From Amycolatopsis solani (GTDB taxonomy: Bacteria > Actinomycetota > Actinomycetes > Mycobacteriales > Pseudonocardiaceae): a stretch of 64,000 bases of DNA. The notes beneath the pieces are model-generated. The model was not told the DNA's origin, did not search any database, and saw only the letters and a program-made list of their open reading frames with translations. Position numbers and translations under genes: made by a program. Below are positions 1-11,691 of the stretch, in pieces. Positions within the stretch are counted from its first letter, which is position 1; each line of letters begins with the position of its first letter. The stretch lies in NCBI RefSeq assembly GCF_033441515.1, contig NZ_JAWQJT010000001.1:4401823-4465822 (forward strand), in the 5' to 3' direction.

Positions 1-1209
1 GCGGCCGAACGGTTCGGAGTCGGGGCCGCCGCGCTCGGCACCTTCACCGTCCTCCAGGTCGGCGTCTACGCCGCGATGCAGATCCCGACCGGGGTCCTGG
101 TCGACCGCTACGGTCCCCGTCGCGTCCTCATCGCCGCCGTGCTGATCCTCGGGGCCGGGCAGCTCCTGCTCGGCATCGCGCACTCCTACGGCCTCGGCCT
201 GCTCGCCCGCGGCGTCCTCGGACTCGGCGACGCGCTGACCTTCGTCAGCGTGCTGCGCCTGGTCGCGGCCCACTTCCCGGGCCGCCAGTACGCGCTGCTG
301 ACGTCGTTCACCGCCGCCGTCGGCTACATCGGCAACCTCGCCGCCACCGTTCCGCTGTCGCTGCTGCTCGACGTCTCCGGCTGGACCCCCACCTTCCTCG
401 CCGTCGGTGCCCTCACCGTGCTCTACACGCTGGTCGTGGCGCTGCGGGTCCGGGACGTCCCGGACGGCGAAGCGCAGCCCGCCCGCGAGCAGGTCCGCCC
501 GCGCCAGCTCGCCCACCAGGTCGCCGAAGCCTGGCGGACGCCGGGGACGCGGCTGGGCTTCTGGGTCCACTTCAGCACGATGTTCGCCCCGAACGCGCTG
601 ACGCTGCTGTGGGGCGTCCCCTGGCTGGTCCAGGGCCAAGGGCAGTCGAAGGCCGCCGCGAGCGCGCTGCTCACCGTGTTCGTCTTCGGGTCGATGGCGG
701 GCGGGCCGCTGCTCGGCGGCGTGATCGGCAGGCACCCGTCGCTGCGGATGCCGCTGGTCGGCGGGTACATCGGCGGGGCCGCGCTGATCTGGGCGGTGCT
801 GCTGAGCTGGCCCGGCACCGTTCCGGTGCCGGTGCTCGTGCCCGCGTTCGCCTTCCTCGCCCTCGGCGGCCCGGCGTCGATGATCGGGTTCGCGCTCGCC
901 CGCGACTACAACCCGCTCTCCCGTGTCGGCACCGCGACCGGCGTGGTCAACGTCGGCGGGTTCGTGGCGACCACGATCGCCGCGCTCGCCGTCGGCGTGC
1001 TGCTGGAGTGGACCGGCGGGAACTTCCGGCTGTCGCTGCTGGCGATCGTCGCGATCCTCGCCGTGGGCACCTCCCGGATGCTCGTCTGGTGGCGCCGCAC
1101 CCGCGCCCACCTGTTCCTGGCCGAGGCCCGCGGCGAGGAGCTGCCGGTCCGGATCACGCGCCGCCGCTGGGACGCCGCACTACCGGAGACGCCGATCGTC
1201 GCCGCCTGA
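1..1209 (+). CDS. MFS transporter, 5' end outside window
   Basis: The frame is open from base 1, so the gene begins upstream; 402 codons are visible. Many hydrophobic helices run through it. The DRYGPRR stretch near residue 33 of the visible part matches the loop 2-3 signature of the major facilitator superfamily, and a long hydrophilic linker in the middle (roughly residues 155-175) separates the two helix bundles. It probably exports or imports a small solute in the cytoplasmic membrane; the substrate cannot be read. An internal ATG at base 76 would cut into the first conserved helices, so it is not the true start. It ends 44 nt before truB. Confidence 0.85.
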   Translation, partial: AAERFGVGAAALGTFTVLQVGVYAAMQIPTGVLVDRYGPRRVLIAAVLILGAGQLLLGIAHSYGLGLLARGVLGLGDALTFVSVLRLVAAHFPGRQYALLTSFTAAVGYIGNLAATVPLSLLLDVSGWTPTFLAVGALTVLYTLVVALRVRDVPDGEAQPAREQVRPRQLAHQVAEAWRTPGTRLGFWVHFSTMFAPNALTLLWGVPWLVQGQGQSKAAASALLTVFVFGSMAGGPLLGGVIGRHPSLRMPLVGGYIGGAALIWAVLLSWPGTVPVPVLVPAFAFLALGGPASMIGFALARDYNPLSRVGTATGVVNVGGFVATTIAALAVGVLLEWTGGNFRLSLLAIVAILAVGTSRMLVWWRRTRAHLFLAEARGEELPVRITRRRWDAALPETPIVAA

Positions 1210-1240
1210 ACGGCCTGATCGTTCCCCAATCGGCGGCCGC

Positions 1241-1246
1241 TAGGGT
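1241..1246 (+). promoter_or_regulatory. -10 box for leaderless truB
   Basis: TAGGGT lies 7 nt before the GTG start of truB. This spacing places the transcription start at or next to the start codon, as for other genes in this window. There is no Shine-Dalgarno sequence in the gap. Confidence 0.5.
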
Positions 1247-1253
1247 TTGCCGC

Positions 1254-2159
1254 GTGTCGAGCCCCAAACCGCCCCGCCGTCCCGCCCCGCCGCCCGGTCT
1301 GCTGATCGTCGACAAGCCCGCCGGGATGACGTCGCACGACGTCGTCGCCCGCGCTCGCCGCATCATGGGCACCCGCAAGGTCGGGCACGCCGGCACGCTC
1401 GACCCGATGGCGACCGGCGTGCTGGTGCTCGGCATCGAGCGCGCCACCAAGCTGCTCGGCCACCTGGCGCTGGACCGCAAGACCTACCTGGCCACCCTGA
1501 GCCTCGGCAGCAGCACCACGACCGACGACGCCGAGGGCGAAGTCCTCACGACCGGGGACACCGGGAAGGTCACCGACGACGGCATCGCCGAAGGCGTCGC
1601 GAAGCTGACCGGCGACATCCAGCAGGTGCCGAGCGCGGTCAGCGCGGTCAAGATCGACGGCAAGCGCGCCTACGCCCGCGTCCGCGCCGGCGAAGACGTC
1701 GTCATCCCGGCGCGCCCGGTCACCGTCTACCGCTTCGACGTCCTGGCCGTCCGGCACGAGGAGGACCACGTCGAGCTCGACGCCGTCGTCGAGTGCTCGT
1801 CCGGCACCTACGTCCGCGCGCTGGCCCGCGACCTCGGCGCGGACCTCGGCTGCGGCGGGCACCTGAAGGCGTTGCGGCGCACCACGGTCGGCCCCTTCAC
1901 GCTGGCCAAGGCCCGCACCCTCGACCAGCTCGAGGAGCAGCCCGAGCTGAGCCTGGACCTCGACGCCGCCGTCGCCGCCGCCTTCCCGAGGCGCGACCTG
2001 GACGCGGCCACGGCGAAGGCGGTCCGGCACGGGCAGCGCATCCCCGCGGCCGGGCTCGAAGGCACCTACGGGCTCTTCGGACCCGACGGCCGGGTCCTCG
2101 CGCTGGCCGCGGACGAACAAGGCGTGTCCCGCGCGGTGGTGGTGTTGCTGCCCGCCTAG
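1254..2159 (+). CDS. truB: tRNA pseudouridine(55) synthase TruB
   Basis: Isomerises U55 to pseudouridine in the T loop of tRNAs. The N-terminal part has the family pattern: LLIVDKPAGMTSHDVV, then RKVGHAGTLDPMATGVL containing the catalytic Asp of the GTLDP motif, and later the CSSGTYVRALARDLG motif. Length is 301 aa, normal for actinobacterial TruB. The GTG at 1254 is chosen because the conserved core starts about 17 residues later and a TAGGGT -10 box precedes it. A long frame runs upstream without a stop but overlaps the MFS gene and is a shadow. ribF follows after 29 nt, as in other actinobacteria. Confidence 0.95.
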   Translation: MSSPKPPRRPAPPPGLLIVDKPAGMTSHDVVARARRIMGTRKVGHAGTLDPMATGVLVLGIERATKLLGHLALDRKTYLATLSLGSSTTTDDAEGEVLTTGDTGKVTDDGIAEGVAKLTGDIQQVPSAVSAVKIDGKRAYARVRAGEDVVIPARPVTVYRFDVLAVRHEEDHVELDAVVECSSGTYVRALARDLGADLGCGGHLKALRRTTVGPFTLAKARTLDQLEEQPELSLDLDAAVAAAFPRRDLDAATAKAVRHGQRIPAAGLEGTYGLFGPDGRVLALAADEQGVSRAVVVLLPA

Positions 2160-2188
2160 GGTGGGCCTTACAGAGACGGGAGTGCGAC

Positions 2189-3172
2189 GTGCTGCGGTGG
2201 CGTGGGCTGGGGGACCTTCCCGGCGGCTGGGGCCGGTGCGTGGTCACCATCGGCGTGTTCGACGGGGTGCATCGCGGGCACCAGGAGCTGATCAGCCGGA
2301 CCGTGGCCGCGGCGGCCGAACGGGGGCTGCCGAGCGTCATGCTGACGTTCGACCCGCACCCGTCGGAGGTGCTGCGCCCGGGCAGCCACCCGGCGCAGCT
2401 GACCACGTTGCGGCGCAAGGCGGAAATCGTCGAGAGCCTCGGCGTCGACGTCTTCTGCGTGCTGCCGTTCACCTTGGAGCTGTCCCGGCTGGCGCCGGAG
2501 GAGTTCGTGCACGAGGTCCTCGTCGACCGCCTGCACGCGGCCGCGGTGATCGTCGGCGACAACTTCACCTTCGGCGCCAAGGCCGCCGGCGACGTCGCGA
2601 TGCTGCGCACCCTCGGCCGCCGCTTCGGCTTCGCCGCCTACGGCGCGGAACTGCAGGGCAAGGAACTGTCCGAAGAGGACCAATCGGCGATCACCTTTTC
2701 CAGCACGTACGTCCGGTCGTGCATCGACGCCGGTGACGTCGTCGCGGCGGCGGAGGCGCTCGGCCGCCCGCACCGCCTGGAGGGCATCGTCGTCCGCGGC
2801 GACGGCCGCGGCCACGAGCTGGGCTACCCGACGGCGAACCTGTCGACGCCGCGCTTCGCCGCCGTCCCGGCCGACGGCGTGTACAGCGCGTGGTTCACCC
2901 GCTCGGCGGACCCGTCGCGCCGGCTGCGCGCCGCGGTGTCGGTGGGCACGAACCCGACGTTTTCCGGGCGCGAGCGGACCGTCGAGGCGTTCGTCCTCGA
3001 CGTCGACGAAGACTTCTACGGCCAGCACGTGGCGATCGACTTCGTGACGCGGCTGCGTGACCAGGTCCGCTTCGCCGACTCGGCCGGGCTCGTCACGCAG
3101 ATCGACGAAGACGTGATCGAGACGAGAAAGGCACTCGAAGTGCCCTCGGACGCCCCGACCGGGGACGAATAG
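2189..3172 (+). CDS. ribF: Bifunctional riboflavin kinase/FAD synthetase RibF
   Basis: Phosphorylates riboflavin to FMN and adenylates FMN to FAD. The N-terminal nucleotidyltransferase domain shows GVFDGVHRGHQELI (with the HxGH-like motif), and the C-terminal flavokinase domain shows GHELGYPTANL, the ATP/Mg-binding PTAN motif. At 327 aa it has the usual two-domain length. The GTG at 2189 is preceded by GACGGGAG, an acceptable ribosome-binding site, and gives the expected short N-terminus before the first strand. It sits between truB and a small HTH gene in the conserved truB-ribF-rpsO-pnp neighbourhood. Confidence 0.95.
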   Translation: MLRWRGLGDLPGGWGRCVVTIGVFDGVHRGHQELISRTVAAAAERGLPSVMLTFDPHPSEVLRPGSHPAQLTTLRRKAEIVESLGVDVFCVLPFTLELSRLAPEEFVHEVLVDRLHAAAVIVGDNFTFGAKAAGDVAMLRTLGRRFGFAAYGAELQGKELSEEDQSAITFSSTYVRSCIDAGDVVAAAEALGRPHRLEGIVVRGDGRGHELGYPTANLSTPRFAAVPADGVYSAWFTRSADPSRRLRAAVSVGTNPTFSGRERTVEAFVLDVDEDFYGQHVAIDFVTRLRDQVRFADSAGLVTQIDEDVIETRKALEVPSDAPTGDE

Positions 3173-3269
3173 GGGATTTCGCGGTCACGCGCCGGACGGC
3201 GATGGCAAGATGCTCACGGACGGTGCTCGCAGGCCGTCCGGCCAAGCGGGTTTTAGGGGAGCGGAACTG

Positions 3270-3743
3270 GTGGAGGACCACAAGATCGTCCAGCGGAACA
3301 TCGCGTTGCAGCGCGAGTGGTACGGGGAGCCGCTCGGCGACCGCGTGCGCCGGCTCGTCGTGGCGTTCGACGTTTCGCAGGCGTTCTTGGCCGAAGTCCT
3401 CGGGATCAGCGCCCCCATGCTCAGCCAGGTGATGAGCGGGCGGCGGGCGAAGATCGGCAACCCGGTCGTGCTGGCCAGGATGATCATGCTCGAGCGCAAG
3501 ATCCTGGTGCCCGAGGTCGCCGCCGGCAACCGCGACGCGATGCTGGCCGCGATGGAGGACGTCCGCGACTCCCGCCCGACCGTCGGCCGCGACAACATCC
3601 CGGTGGTCAACGAGGACGCGAAGGTCCTCGCCTACCTGCGGGACCTGGCCGAGGACGAAGACCTCGGCGAGGCCGCCAAGCGCCTCGACGACGAGTTCCC
3701 GGCCATCGCCGACCTGCTCCGCCGGGCGGGCAACGGCTCCTGA
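3270..3743 (+). CDS. Helix-turn-helix DNA-binding protein
   Basis: A 157-aa protein whose residues about 33-62 (QAFLAEVLGISAPMLSQVMS) form an XRE-type helix-turn-helix; the rest is charged and helical. The GTG at 3270 is preceded by AGGGGAG with 7-nt spacing, which favours it over an ATG at 3210. The stop overlaps the start of the next gene (TGATG), so the two are probably translated together. I do not recognise a named orthologue. It is a likely regulator, target unknown; autoregulation or control of the neighbouring RNA genes would be guesses. Confidence 0.8.
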   Translation: MEDHKIVQRNIALQREWYGEPLGDRVRRLVVAFDVSQAFLAEVLGISAPMLSQVMSGRRAKIGNPVVLARMIMLERKILVPEVAAGNRDAMLAAMEDVRDSRPTVGRDNIPVVNEDAKVLAYLRDLAEDEDLGEAAKRLDDEFPAIADLLRRAGNGS

Positions 3744-4246
3744 TGCCGGTCCTGTTCAGCGCGCTGCTGCCGCCGGACGACGTCGTCGCGGCGGTCGCCG
3801 AAGCCGTGGGCGAGCCGGGCGGCGGGCTCCGCTGGGAGCCGCCGGAGCGCTGGCACGTCACGCTCGCCTACTACGGTCAGGACGACGTCGAGACCCGGGC
3901 GGCCTGGCTGGGGGAGCGCCTGGCCGGGCGGGCGGGCGCCGGCGTCCGGCTGGAAAAGGCCGCGACGTTCCCCGGGGTGCTGTGGTTGACTGCCGCCGGA
4001 CCGGAGCTGACGCCGCTCGCGCACGCCGCGGGCGCCGACGCCGAGGCGAGGCCGTACACGGCCCACCTGACGCTCGCGAGGTTCCCCCGGGAAGAACCGG
4101 GGCTCGCCGCGCGTTGGAAGGAGAAGCTGGCCGGCTTCACGAGCCGGCAGTGGCACGCCGCCGAGGTGGCGCTCGTGGTCAGCGAGCGCGAGCCGGGTGG
4201 TCCCCGCTACCGGGTGGCGCGGGTGTTCGAGCTGGACGGCGCCTGA
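3743..4246 (+). CDS. 2H phosphoesterase, 2'-5' RNA ligase (ThpR) family
   Basis: Contains the paired HxT motifs of the 2H superfamily: HVT at residues 38-40 (WHVTLAYYG) and HLT at 108-110 (AHLTLARF), about 70 residues apart as expected. The length of 167 aa is a little short of E. coli ThpR but normal for the family. Such enzymes open or form 2',3'- or 2'-5' RNA phosphodiester bonds; the physiological substrate here is unknown. It is translationally coupled to the upstream HTH gene by the TGATG overlap. The position next to rpsO and pnp suits a role in RNA metabolism (inference). Confidence 0.82.
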   Translation: MPVLFSALLPPDDVVAAVAEAVGEPGGGLRWEPPERWHVTLAYYGQDDVETRAAWLGERLAGRAGAGVRLEKAATFPGVLWLTAAGPELTPLAHAAGADAEARPYTAHLTLARFPREEPGLAARWKEKLAGFTSRQWHAAEVALVVSEREPGGPRYRVARVFELDGA

Positions 4247-4267
4247 AGCCGCTGTTCAGCCGACTGG

Positions 4268-4273
4268 TAACCT
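4268..4273 (+). promoter_or_regulatory. Possible -10 box for rpsO
   Basis: TAACCT lies about 104 nt before the rpsO start. If used, it would give a leader of roughly 95 nt, long enough for S15-type autogenous control. No convincing -35 element is visible. Confidence 0.25.
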
Positions 4274-4376
4274 CACGAGCGGGTCCGGCTGCAGTCCGTG
4301 GCGGCCGTGACCGTCTTCCCGGCGTGCATCCACGCCCGGGGCCGCACGGCACTGATTATTTCGAGGAGCAACACAA

Positions 4377-4646
4377 GTGGCGCTGTCCACCGAAGACAAG
4401 AAGTCGATCCTGGCCGAGTACGGCGTGCACGACTCGGACACCGGATCCCCCGAGGCCCAGGTCGCGCTGCTGACCAAGCGGATCGTCGGCCTCACCGAGC
4501 ACCTCAAGGCTCACAAGCACGACCACCACTCGCGTCGCGGGCTCCTGCTGCTGGTCGGCCGTCGCCGCCGGCTGCTGAACTACGTGATGAAGGTGGACAT
4601 CGAGCGTTACCGTGCGCTGATCCAGCGCCTCGGCCTGCGCCGATAG
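4377..4646 (+). CDS. rpsO: 30S ribosomal protein S15
   Basis: 89 aa with the S15 core: [20 protein letters not shown], then the [24 protein letters not shown] segment that contacts 16S rRNA helices 20-22. It binds early in small-subunit assembly. The GTG start at 4377 has GAGGAG at 4363-4368. It is followed by a strong hairpin and then pnp, the usual rpsO-pnp pair. S15 often represses its own mRNA; whether it does so here cannot be told from the sequence. Confidence 0.97.
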   Translation: MALSTEDKKSILAEYGVHDSDTGSPEAQVALLTKRIVGLTEHLKAHKHDHHSRRGLLLLVGRRRRLLNYVMKVDIERYRALIQRLGLRR

Positions 4647-4652
4647 CTCGAA

Positions 4653-4689
4653 ACCGAGGGGGAGCGGCCGGCGGCTGCTCCCCCTCGGT
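4653..4689 (+). terminator. Hairpin after rpsO
   Basis: A perfect 13-bp inverted repeat (4653-4665 with 4677-4689) around an 11-nt loop, directly after the rpsO stop. There is no T tract, which is common for GC-rich actinobacterial terminators. It could alternatively be an mRNA 3' stabiliser or an RNase III processing site, as in the rpsO-pnp region of other bacteria. Confidence 0.7.
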
Positions 4690-4726
4690 GCAAGTACGGA
4701 AACAACGGCGCGAGCGCGCACGAGGA

Positions 4727-4815
4727 TCCCGTCCGCCGGTCCTCGGTAGTGGTTCCCGGGAAGAGTCCCGGGGGCTTCGATCGAAGACCGGCACCACTCC
4801 TCGAGCGTCCTCAGG
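4727..4815 (+). ncRNA. Actino-pnp-type RNA element in the pnp leader
   Basis: AGTGGT (4749-4754) pairs with ACCACT (4794-4799). Between them lie two hairpins: CCCGGGA/TCCCGGG (4756-4773) and CTTCGATCGAAG (4776-4787). Position and layout fit the described Actino-pnp motif found upstream of pnp in actinobacteria. It is probably a cis element for autogenous control or RNase processing of the PNPase mRNA. The outer limits are approximate. Assignment is from memory of the motif and the structure seen, not from a covariance search. Confidence 0.65.
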
Positions 4816-4877
4816 CGAAATGGGTCCCAGGGTGGGAGACTCGCGCCGACTGAAGGAACCAAAGAGGAGAAACATCC

Positions 4878-7121
4878 ATGACCGACTCCACCGGAGTCAC
4901 CGTGCACGAGACCGAAGCCGTGATCGACAACGGCCGGTTCGGCACCCGCACCGTCCGCTTCGAGACGGGCCGCCTGGCCAAGCAGGCCGCCGGCGCCGTC
5001 GTCGCGTACCTCGACGAAGAGACCATGCTGCTCTCGGCGACGACCGCGTCGAAGCACCCGAAGGACCACTTCGACTTCTTCCCCCTGACGGTGGACGTCG
5101 AGGAGCGCATGTACGCGGCCGGCCGCATCCCCGGCGCGTTCTTCCGCCGCGAGGGCCGTCCCTCGACCGACGCGATCCTGACCTGCCGCCTGATCGACCG
5201 GCCGCTGCGCCCGTCGTTCGCCGACGGTCTCCGCAACGAGATCCAGGTCGTCATCACCGTCCAGAGCCTCAACCCGGACGACCCGTACGACGTGCTGGCC
5301 ATCAACGCCGCTTCGGCGTCGACCCAGATCGCCGGCCTCCCGTTCTCGGGCCCGGTCGGCGGCGTGCGCGTCGCCCTGATCGAAGACCAGTGGGTCGCGT
5401 TCCCGACCTGGTCGCAGCTGGAGAAGGCGACCTTCAACATGGTCGTCGCCGGCCGCATCGTCGGTGACGACGTCGCGATCATGATGGTCGAGGCCGAGGG
5501 CACCGAGCACACGCTCGACCTGATCGCCGACGGCGGCAAGGCGCCGGACGAGGTCTCGGTCGCCGAGGGCCTCGAGGCCGCCAAGCCGTTCATCAAGGTG
5601 CTGTGCCAGGCCCAGCAGGAGCTGGCCGACGTCGCCGCCAAGCCGACCGGCGAGTTCCCGGTCTTCCCGGCCTACCAGCAGGACGCCTACGACGCCGTCG
5701 CCGCGATCGCGACCGACGACCTGGCGAACGCGCTCCAGATCGCCGGCAAGCAGGCCCGTGACGCCGCGACCGACGAGGTCAAGGCCGCCGTCCTGGAGAA
5801 GGTCGGCATCGGCGAGGGCGAAGCCTTCGCGGGCCGCGAGAAGGAGATCGGCGCCGCGTTCAAGGCGCTGTCCAAGCAGATCATGCGCAAGCGCGTCCTC
5901 ACGGACAAGATCCGCATGGACGGCCGCGGCCTCACCGACATCCGGTCGCTCGCGGCCGAGGTCGCCGTGATCCCGCGGGCGCACGGTTCGGCGCTGTTCG
6001 AGCGCGGCGAAACCCAGATCCTGGGCGTCACCACGCTGAACATGCTTCGCCTGGAGCAGCAGATCGACTCGCTGTCCCCGGAGACGCACAAGCGCTACAT
6101 GCACCACTACAACTTCCCGCCGTTCTCCACCGGCGAGACCGGCCGCGTCGGTTCGCCGAAGCGGCGCGAGATCGGCCACGGCATGCTCGCCGAGCGCGCC
6201 CTGGTCCCGGTGCTGCCGAAGCGTGACGAGTTCCCGTACGCGATCCGCCAGGTCTCCGAGGCGCTGGGCTCCAACGGCTCGACCTCGATGGGCTCGGTCT
6301 GCGCGTCCACGATGGGCCTGTACAACGCCGGCGTGCCGCTGAAGGCGCCGGTCGCGGGCATCGCGATGGGCCTCATCTCCGACGAGGTCGACGGCGAGAC
6401 CCGCTACGTCGCGCTGACCGACATCCTCGGGGCCGAGGACGCCATGGGCGACATGGACTTCAAGGTCGCCGGCACCAAGGACATCATCACCGCCCTGCAG
6501 CTGGACACGAAGCTCGACGGCATCCCCTCCGAGGTGCTCGCCGCCGCGCTGAAGCAGGCGAAGGACGCTCGCCTCACCATCCTGGAGGTCATCGCCGAGG
6601 CGATCGACGGCCCGGACGAGATGAGCCCGTACTCGCCGCGCGTCACCAGCGTGAAGATCCCGGTGGACAAGATCGGCGAGGTCATCGGCCCGAAGGGCAA
6701 GATGATCAACTCGATCACCGAGCAGACCGGTGCCGACATCTCCATCGAGGACGACGGCACGATCTACGTGGGCGCGGCCGACGGCCCGTCGGCGGAGGCG
6801 GCGATCGACCTGATCAACGCCATCGCCAACCCGCAGCTGCCCAAGGTCGGCGAGCGCTTCCTCGGCACCGTGGTGAAGACGGCCGCGTTCGGCGCGTTCG
6901 TCTCGCTGCTGCCGGGCAAGGACGGCCTGGTCCACATCTCCAAGCTGGGCAACGGCAAGCGGATCGCCAAGGTCGAGGACGTCGTCAACGTGGGCGACAA
7001 GCTCCGCGTCGAGATCGCCGACATCGACAACCGCGGCAAGATCAGCCTGATCGTCGTCAAGGAGGACGAGGCTCCCGCAGCCGACGCCCCCGCCGCCGAC
7101 GCCGAGAAGGCCGACGCGTAA
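4878..7121 (+). CDS. pnp: Polyribonucleotide nucleotidyltransferase (PNPase)
   Basis: A phosphorolytic 3'-5' exoribonuclease that also makes 3' tails. Two RNase PH-like domains flank a helical domain, followed by a KH domain with the IGPKGKMI loop (about residue 600) and an S1 domain (about 655-730, [21 protein letters not shown]). Length is 747 aa, typical for actinobacteria. ATG 4878 has AGAGGAGA upstream. It lies downstream of rpsO and a structured leader, so expression is probably adjusted at the mRNA level. The C-terminus ends in an acidic Ala/Asp tail. Confidence 0.97.
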   Translation: MTDSTGVTVHETEAVIDNGRFGTRTVRFETGRLAKQAAGAVVAYLDEETMLLSATTASKHPKDHFDFFPLTVDVEERMYAAGRIPGAFFRREGRPSTDAILTCRLIDRPLRPSFADGLRNEIQVVITVQSLNPDDPYDVLAINAASASTQIAGLPFSGPVGGVRVALIEDQWVAFPTWSQLEKATFNMVVAGRIVGDDVAIMMVEAEGTEHTLDLIADGGKAPDEVSVAEGLEAAKPFIKVLCQAQQELADVAAKPTGEFPVFPAYQQDAYDAVAAIATDDLANALQIAGKQARDAATDEVKAAVLEKVGIGEGEAFAGREKEIGAAFKALSKQIMRKRVLTDKIRMDGRGLTDIRSLAAEVAVIPRAHGSALFERGETQILGVTTLNMLRLEQQIDSLSPETHKRYMHHYNFPPFSTGETGRVGSPKRREIGHGMLAERALVPVLPKRDEFPYAIRQVSEALGSNGSTSMGSVCASTMGLYNAGVPLKAPVAGIAMGLISDEVDGETRYVALTDILGAEDAMGDMDFKVAGTKDIITALQLDTKLDGIPSEVLAAALKQAKDARLTILEVIAEAIDGPDEMSPYSPRVTSVKIPVDKIGEVIGPKGKMINSITEQTGADISIEDDGTIYVGAADGPSAEAAIDLINAIANPQLPKVGERFLGTVVKTAAFGAFVSLLPGKDGLVHISKLGNGKRIAKVEDVVNVGDKLRVEIADIDNRGKISLIVVKEDEAPAADAPAADAEKADA

Positions 7122-7164
7122 GCAAGTCCAGTCAGCGTGAAGGCCTCCTGATCCGCTCGGTGCG

Positions 7165-7212
7165 GGTCGTGAGTGTTTAGTCGGGTTAGAACCCGACTAA
7201 ACACTCACGACC
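7165..7212. repeat. Perfect 23-bp inverted repeat with 2-nt loop
   Basis: Bases 7165-7187 are the exact reverse complement of 7190-7212, separated by AG. It lies between pnp and the M16 peptidase gene. The core, GTGAGTGTTTAGT, is unusually AT-rich for this genome. It could end transcription after pnp, but the very long perfect arms and lack of a T tract suggest a dispersed palindromic repeat of the genus (inference). Confidence 0.8.
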
Positions 7213-7240
7213 GCCGGCGGCAGGGGGCCTTCGCGGCATC

Positions 7241-9797
<2,557 letters not shown>

Positions 9798-9812
<15 letters not shown>

Positions 9813-10763
9813 CTCCGGCGCGAAGATCTCTTCGAGCCGCCAGAGCCGGGACGACAGCCCCTGCTCGTAGTGGTACCTGAGGTAGGTCTCGAGGGTCACG
9901 CGGTTGGCGGAAATCCCGTAGGGCCACCAGTTTTCGCCGAAATGGGCGAGAGTTTCGTCGACCAGCGCGTTCGCCCACGGGACCATGGTCTGCACCTGGT
10001 AGAGCCGCCGGTTCCGGCGGTAGCGCGCCGCGGCGGCGTCCTTCGCGGCTTCGAACTCCGCGTAGACGCGACGGGCCAGGCCGGGGTCCTCCCGCAGGAG
10101 CTCCCGCCGGACGACGACCGTGTGCATGATCGGGAAGATCCCGGTGCGGCGGTGGTATTCGCGCTCTCGCGCCACGAAGTCCGGGAACAGGCGGGCGACG
10201 TTCGGGGAGCCGTCGAGCACGCACTGCGGGACGTTGGCGGAGAACAGCGCGTCGAGCTCGCCGGCGTCGAGCATGTCGCTCAGCGTCTTGCCGTCCCCGG
10301 CGGTGGTGACGTCGAGGGCCGGCGGGTGCGGGTGCGGGACGAAGCCGAAGGGCGCCGACGGGTGTTCGAGCCCGCCGATCACCCACCGGTTCGCCTCGGG
10401 CTCGAAGCCGTACTCGTCCATCAGGATGCCTTTGGCCCAGACGCCCGAGTCCTGGCCGTAGGTGCCGAATTCGCCGATGGTCCGGCCGGTGAGGTCACCC
10501 GGCCCGGTGATGCCGGCGTGGGTGTTGACGAAGACGCAGGAGTGCCGGAACACCCGGTTGGGGAAGATCGGCAACGCGACGAAGGGCGTGTCCTCTTCGA
10601 GCAGGCGCAGGTAGAACGTGAGGCCGAGTTCGGCGACGTCGAATTCGTTCCCGCGGATCAGCCGTTCGAAGATCTCCGGCAGCGTATCGGCGGTTTCCAC
10701 GGTGGTCGTTTCGAACAGCCGGCTGGTGGTGTCGTAGCGGAAGCACCCGATCCTGAGGTCCAT
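9798..10763 (-). CDS. 4,5-dihydroxyphthalate decarboxylase-like protein
   Basis: About 321 aa beginning DLRIGCFRYDTTSRLF. The pattern of a periplasmic-binding-protein fold without signal peptide, with segments such as FPIMHTVVVRR and the conserved HFGENWWPYG near the C-terminus, matches proteins annotated as 4,5-dihydroxyphthalate decarboxylase or NMT1/THI5-like. It could decarboxylate an aromatic acid or bind a related ligand. ATG 10763 or 10775 are possible starts; neither has a good ribosome site. The 3' end overlaps the preceding convergent gene by 15 nt. It is divergent from a LysR regulator, which probably controls it. Confidence 0.7.
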
Positions 10764-10821
10764 GCCCCTGATCATCGGTCTGCGCGGCGGCGGGCGTCCA
10801 AGACCGGCTGCGTCGACTCGA

Positions 10822-10827
10822 TACCGT
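10822..10827 (+). promoter_or_regulatory. -10 box for leaderless lysR-type gene
   Basis: TACCGT lies 6 nt before the ATG at 10834. The 70-nt intergenic region also holds the start of the divergent gene, so operator sites of the regulator would be expected here; I could not pick out a clear T-N11-A site. Confidence 0.45.
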
Positions 10828-10833
10828 GGGAGT

Positions 10834-11691
10834 ATGGACCTGCGCGTGCTCCGGTACTTCGTCGCGGTGGCCGAGGAGCGGCACGTCGGCCGCGCGGCGG
10901 GGCGGCTGCACATGGCGCAGCCGCCGCTGAGCCGTGCGGTCCGCGGGCTGGAGGACGAGCTGGGCGCGACGTTGTTCGAGCGCACGCCGAAGGGCGTCTC
11001 GCTCACCGCCGCGGGCGCGCTGCTCTACGACGAGGCGGTCGCGCTGCTGGCGCGGGCGGACCGGATCCGCGACCGCGTCACCGCGGCGGGCGCGGCGACC
11101 CTGACGGTCGGCACGCTGGCGGACACCGCCGAGCACGCCGGCGCCCGCCTGGTCGCGCTGTTCCGCGAACGCCACCCGCACGTCGACGTCCGGGTCCACG
11201 AGACCGACCTCGCCGACCCGACGGCGGGACTGCGCGCGGGCCTGGTCGACGTGGCACTGACCCGGACTCCGTTCGTGGACAACGGAATCAGCGTCCACGT
11301 GCTGCGCCCGGTCCGGACCGGCGTGGTCCTGCGCGACGACGACCCCCTGTCCGGGCGGCCGTCGGTGTCCACGGCGGACCTGGCCGGCCGCCGCTGGATC
11401 TGCCTCCCGGACGGCACCGACCCGGCCTGGGCGGCGTACTGGACGAGCGGTGTGCCCGGTGGGCCGGTCGTGCGGACGATCCAGGAGTGCCTGCAGGCGG
11501 CGCTGTGGAACGGGATTTCGGCGTTCGCCCCGCTCGGCCAGCCGCTGCCGCCGGGGTTGCGCGTCGTCCCGGTGGTGGACCGCCCGCCGAGCGACCTGGT
11601 CGTGGCGTGGCCGAAGGCCGGGGGAGGCCCGCTGGTCCGCGGCTTCGTGCGGGTGGCGGCCTCGCTGAGCCCGGCGGACTGGACTCCGTGA
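10834..11691 (+). CDS. LysR-family transcriptional regulator
   Basis: 285 aa. The N-terminal winged helix is canonical: MDLRVLRYFVAVAEERHVGRAA, then HMAQPPLSRAVRGLEDELGATLFERT. The remainder is the effector-binding domain. The ATG at 10834 starts exactly where LysR proteins do. It is transcribed away from the decarboxylase-like gene, the usual layout for a LysR activator and its target, and its stop overlaps the next membrane gene (TGATG). The inducer is unknown; an aromatic acid would fit the neighbour. Confidence 0.92.
   Translation: MDLRVLRYFVAVAEERHVGRAAGRLHMAQPPLSRAVRGLEDELGATLFERTPKGVSLTAAGALLYDEAVALLARADRIRDRVTAAGAATLTVGTLADTAEHAGARLVALFRERHPHVDVRVHETDLADPTAGLRAGLVDVALTRTPFVDNGISVHVLRPVRTGVVLRDDDPLSGRPSVSTADLAGRRWICLPDGTDPAWAAYWTSGVPGGPVVRTIQECLQAALWNGISAFAPLGQPLPPGLRVVPVVDRPPSDLVVAWPKAGGGPLVRGFVRVAASLSPADWTP

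Noticed and set aside
4356..6935. 859-codon minus-strand open frame across rpsO and pnp
   Set aside because: Antisense to pnp; composition is Arg/Asp/Gly/Ala/Val-rich as expected from the reverse of GC-rich codons, and no family motif is seen.
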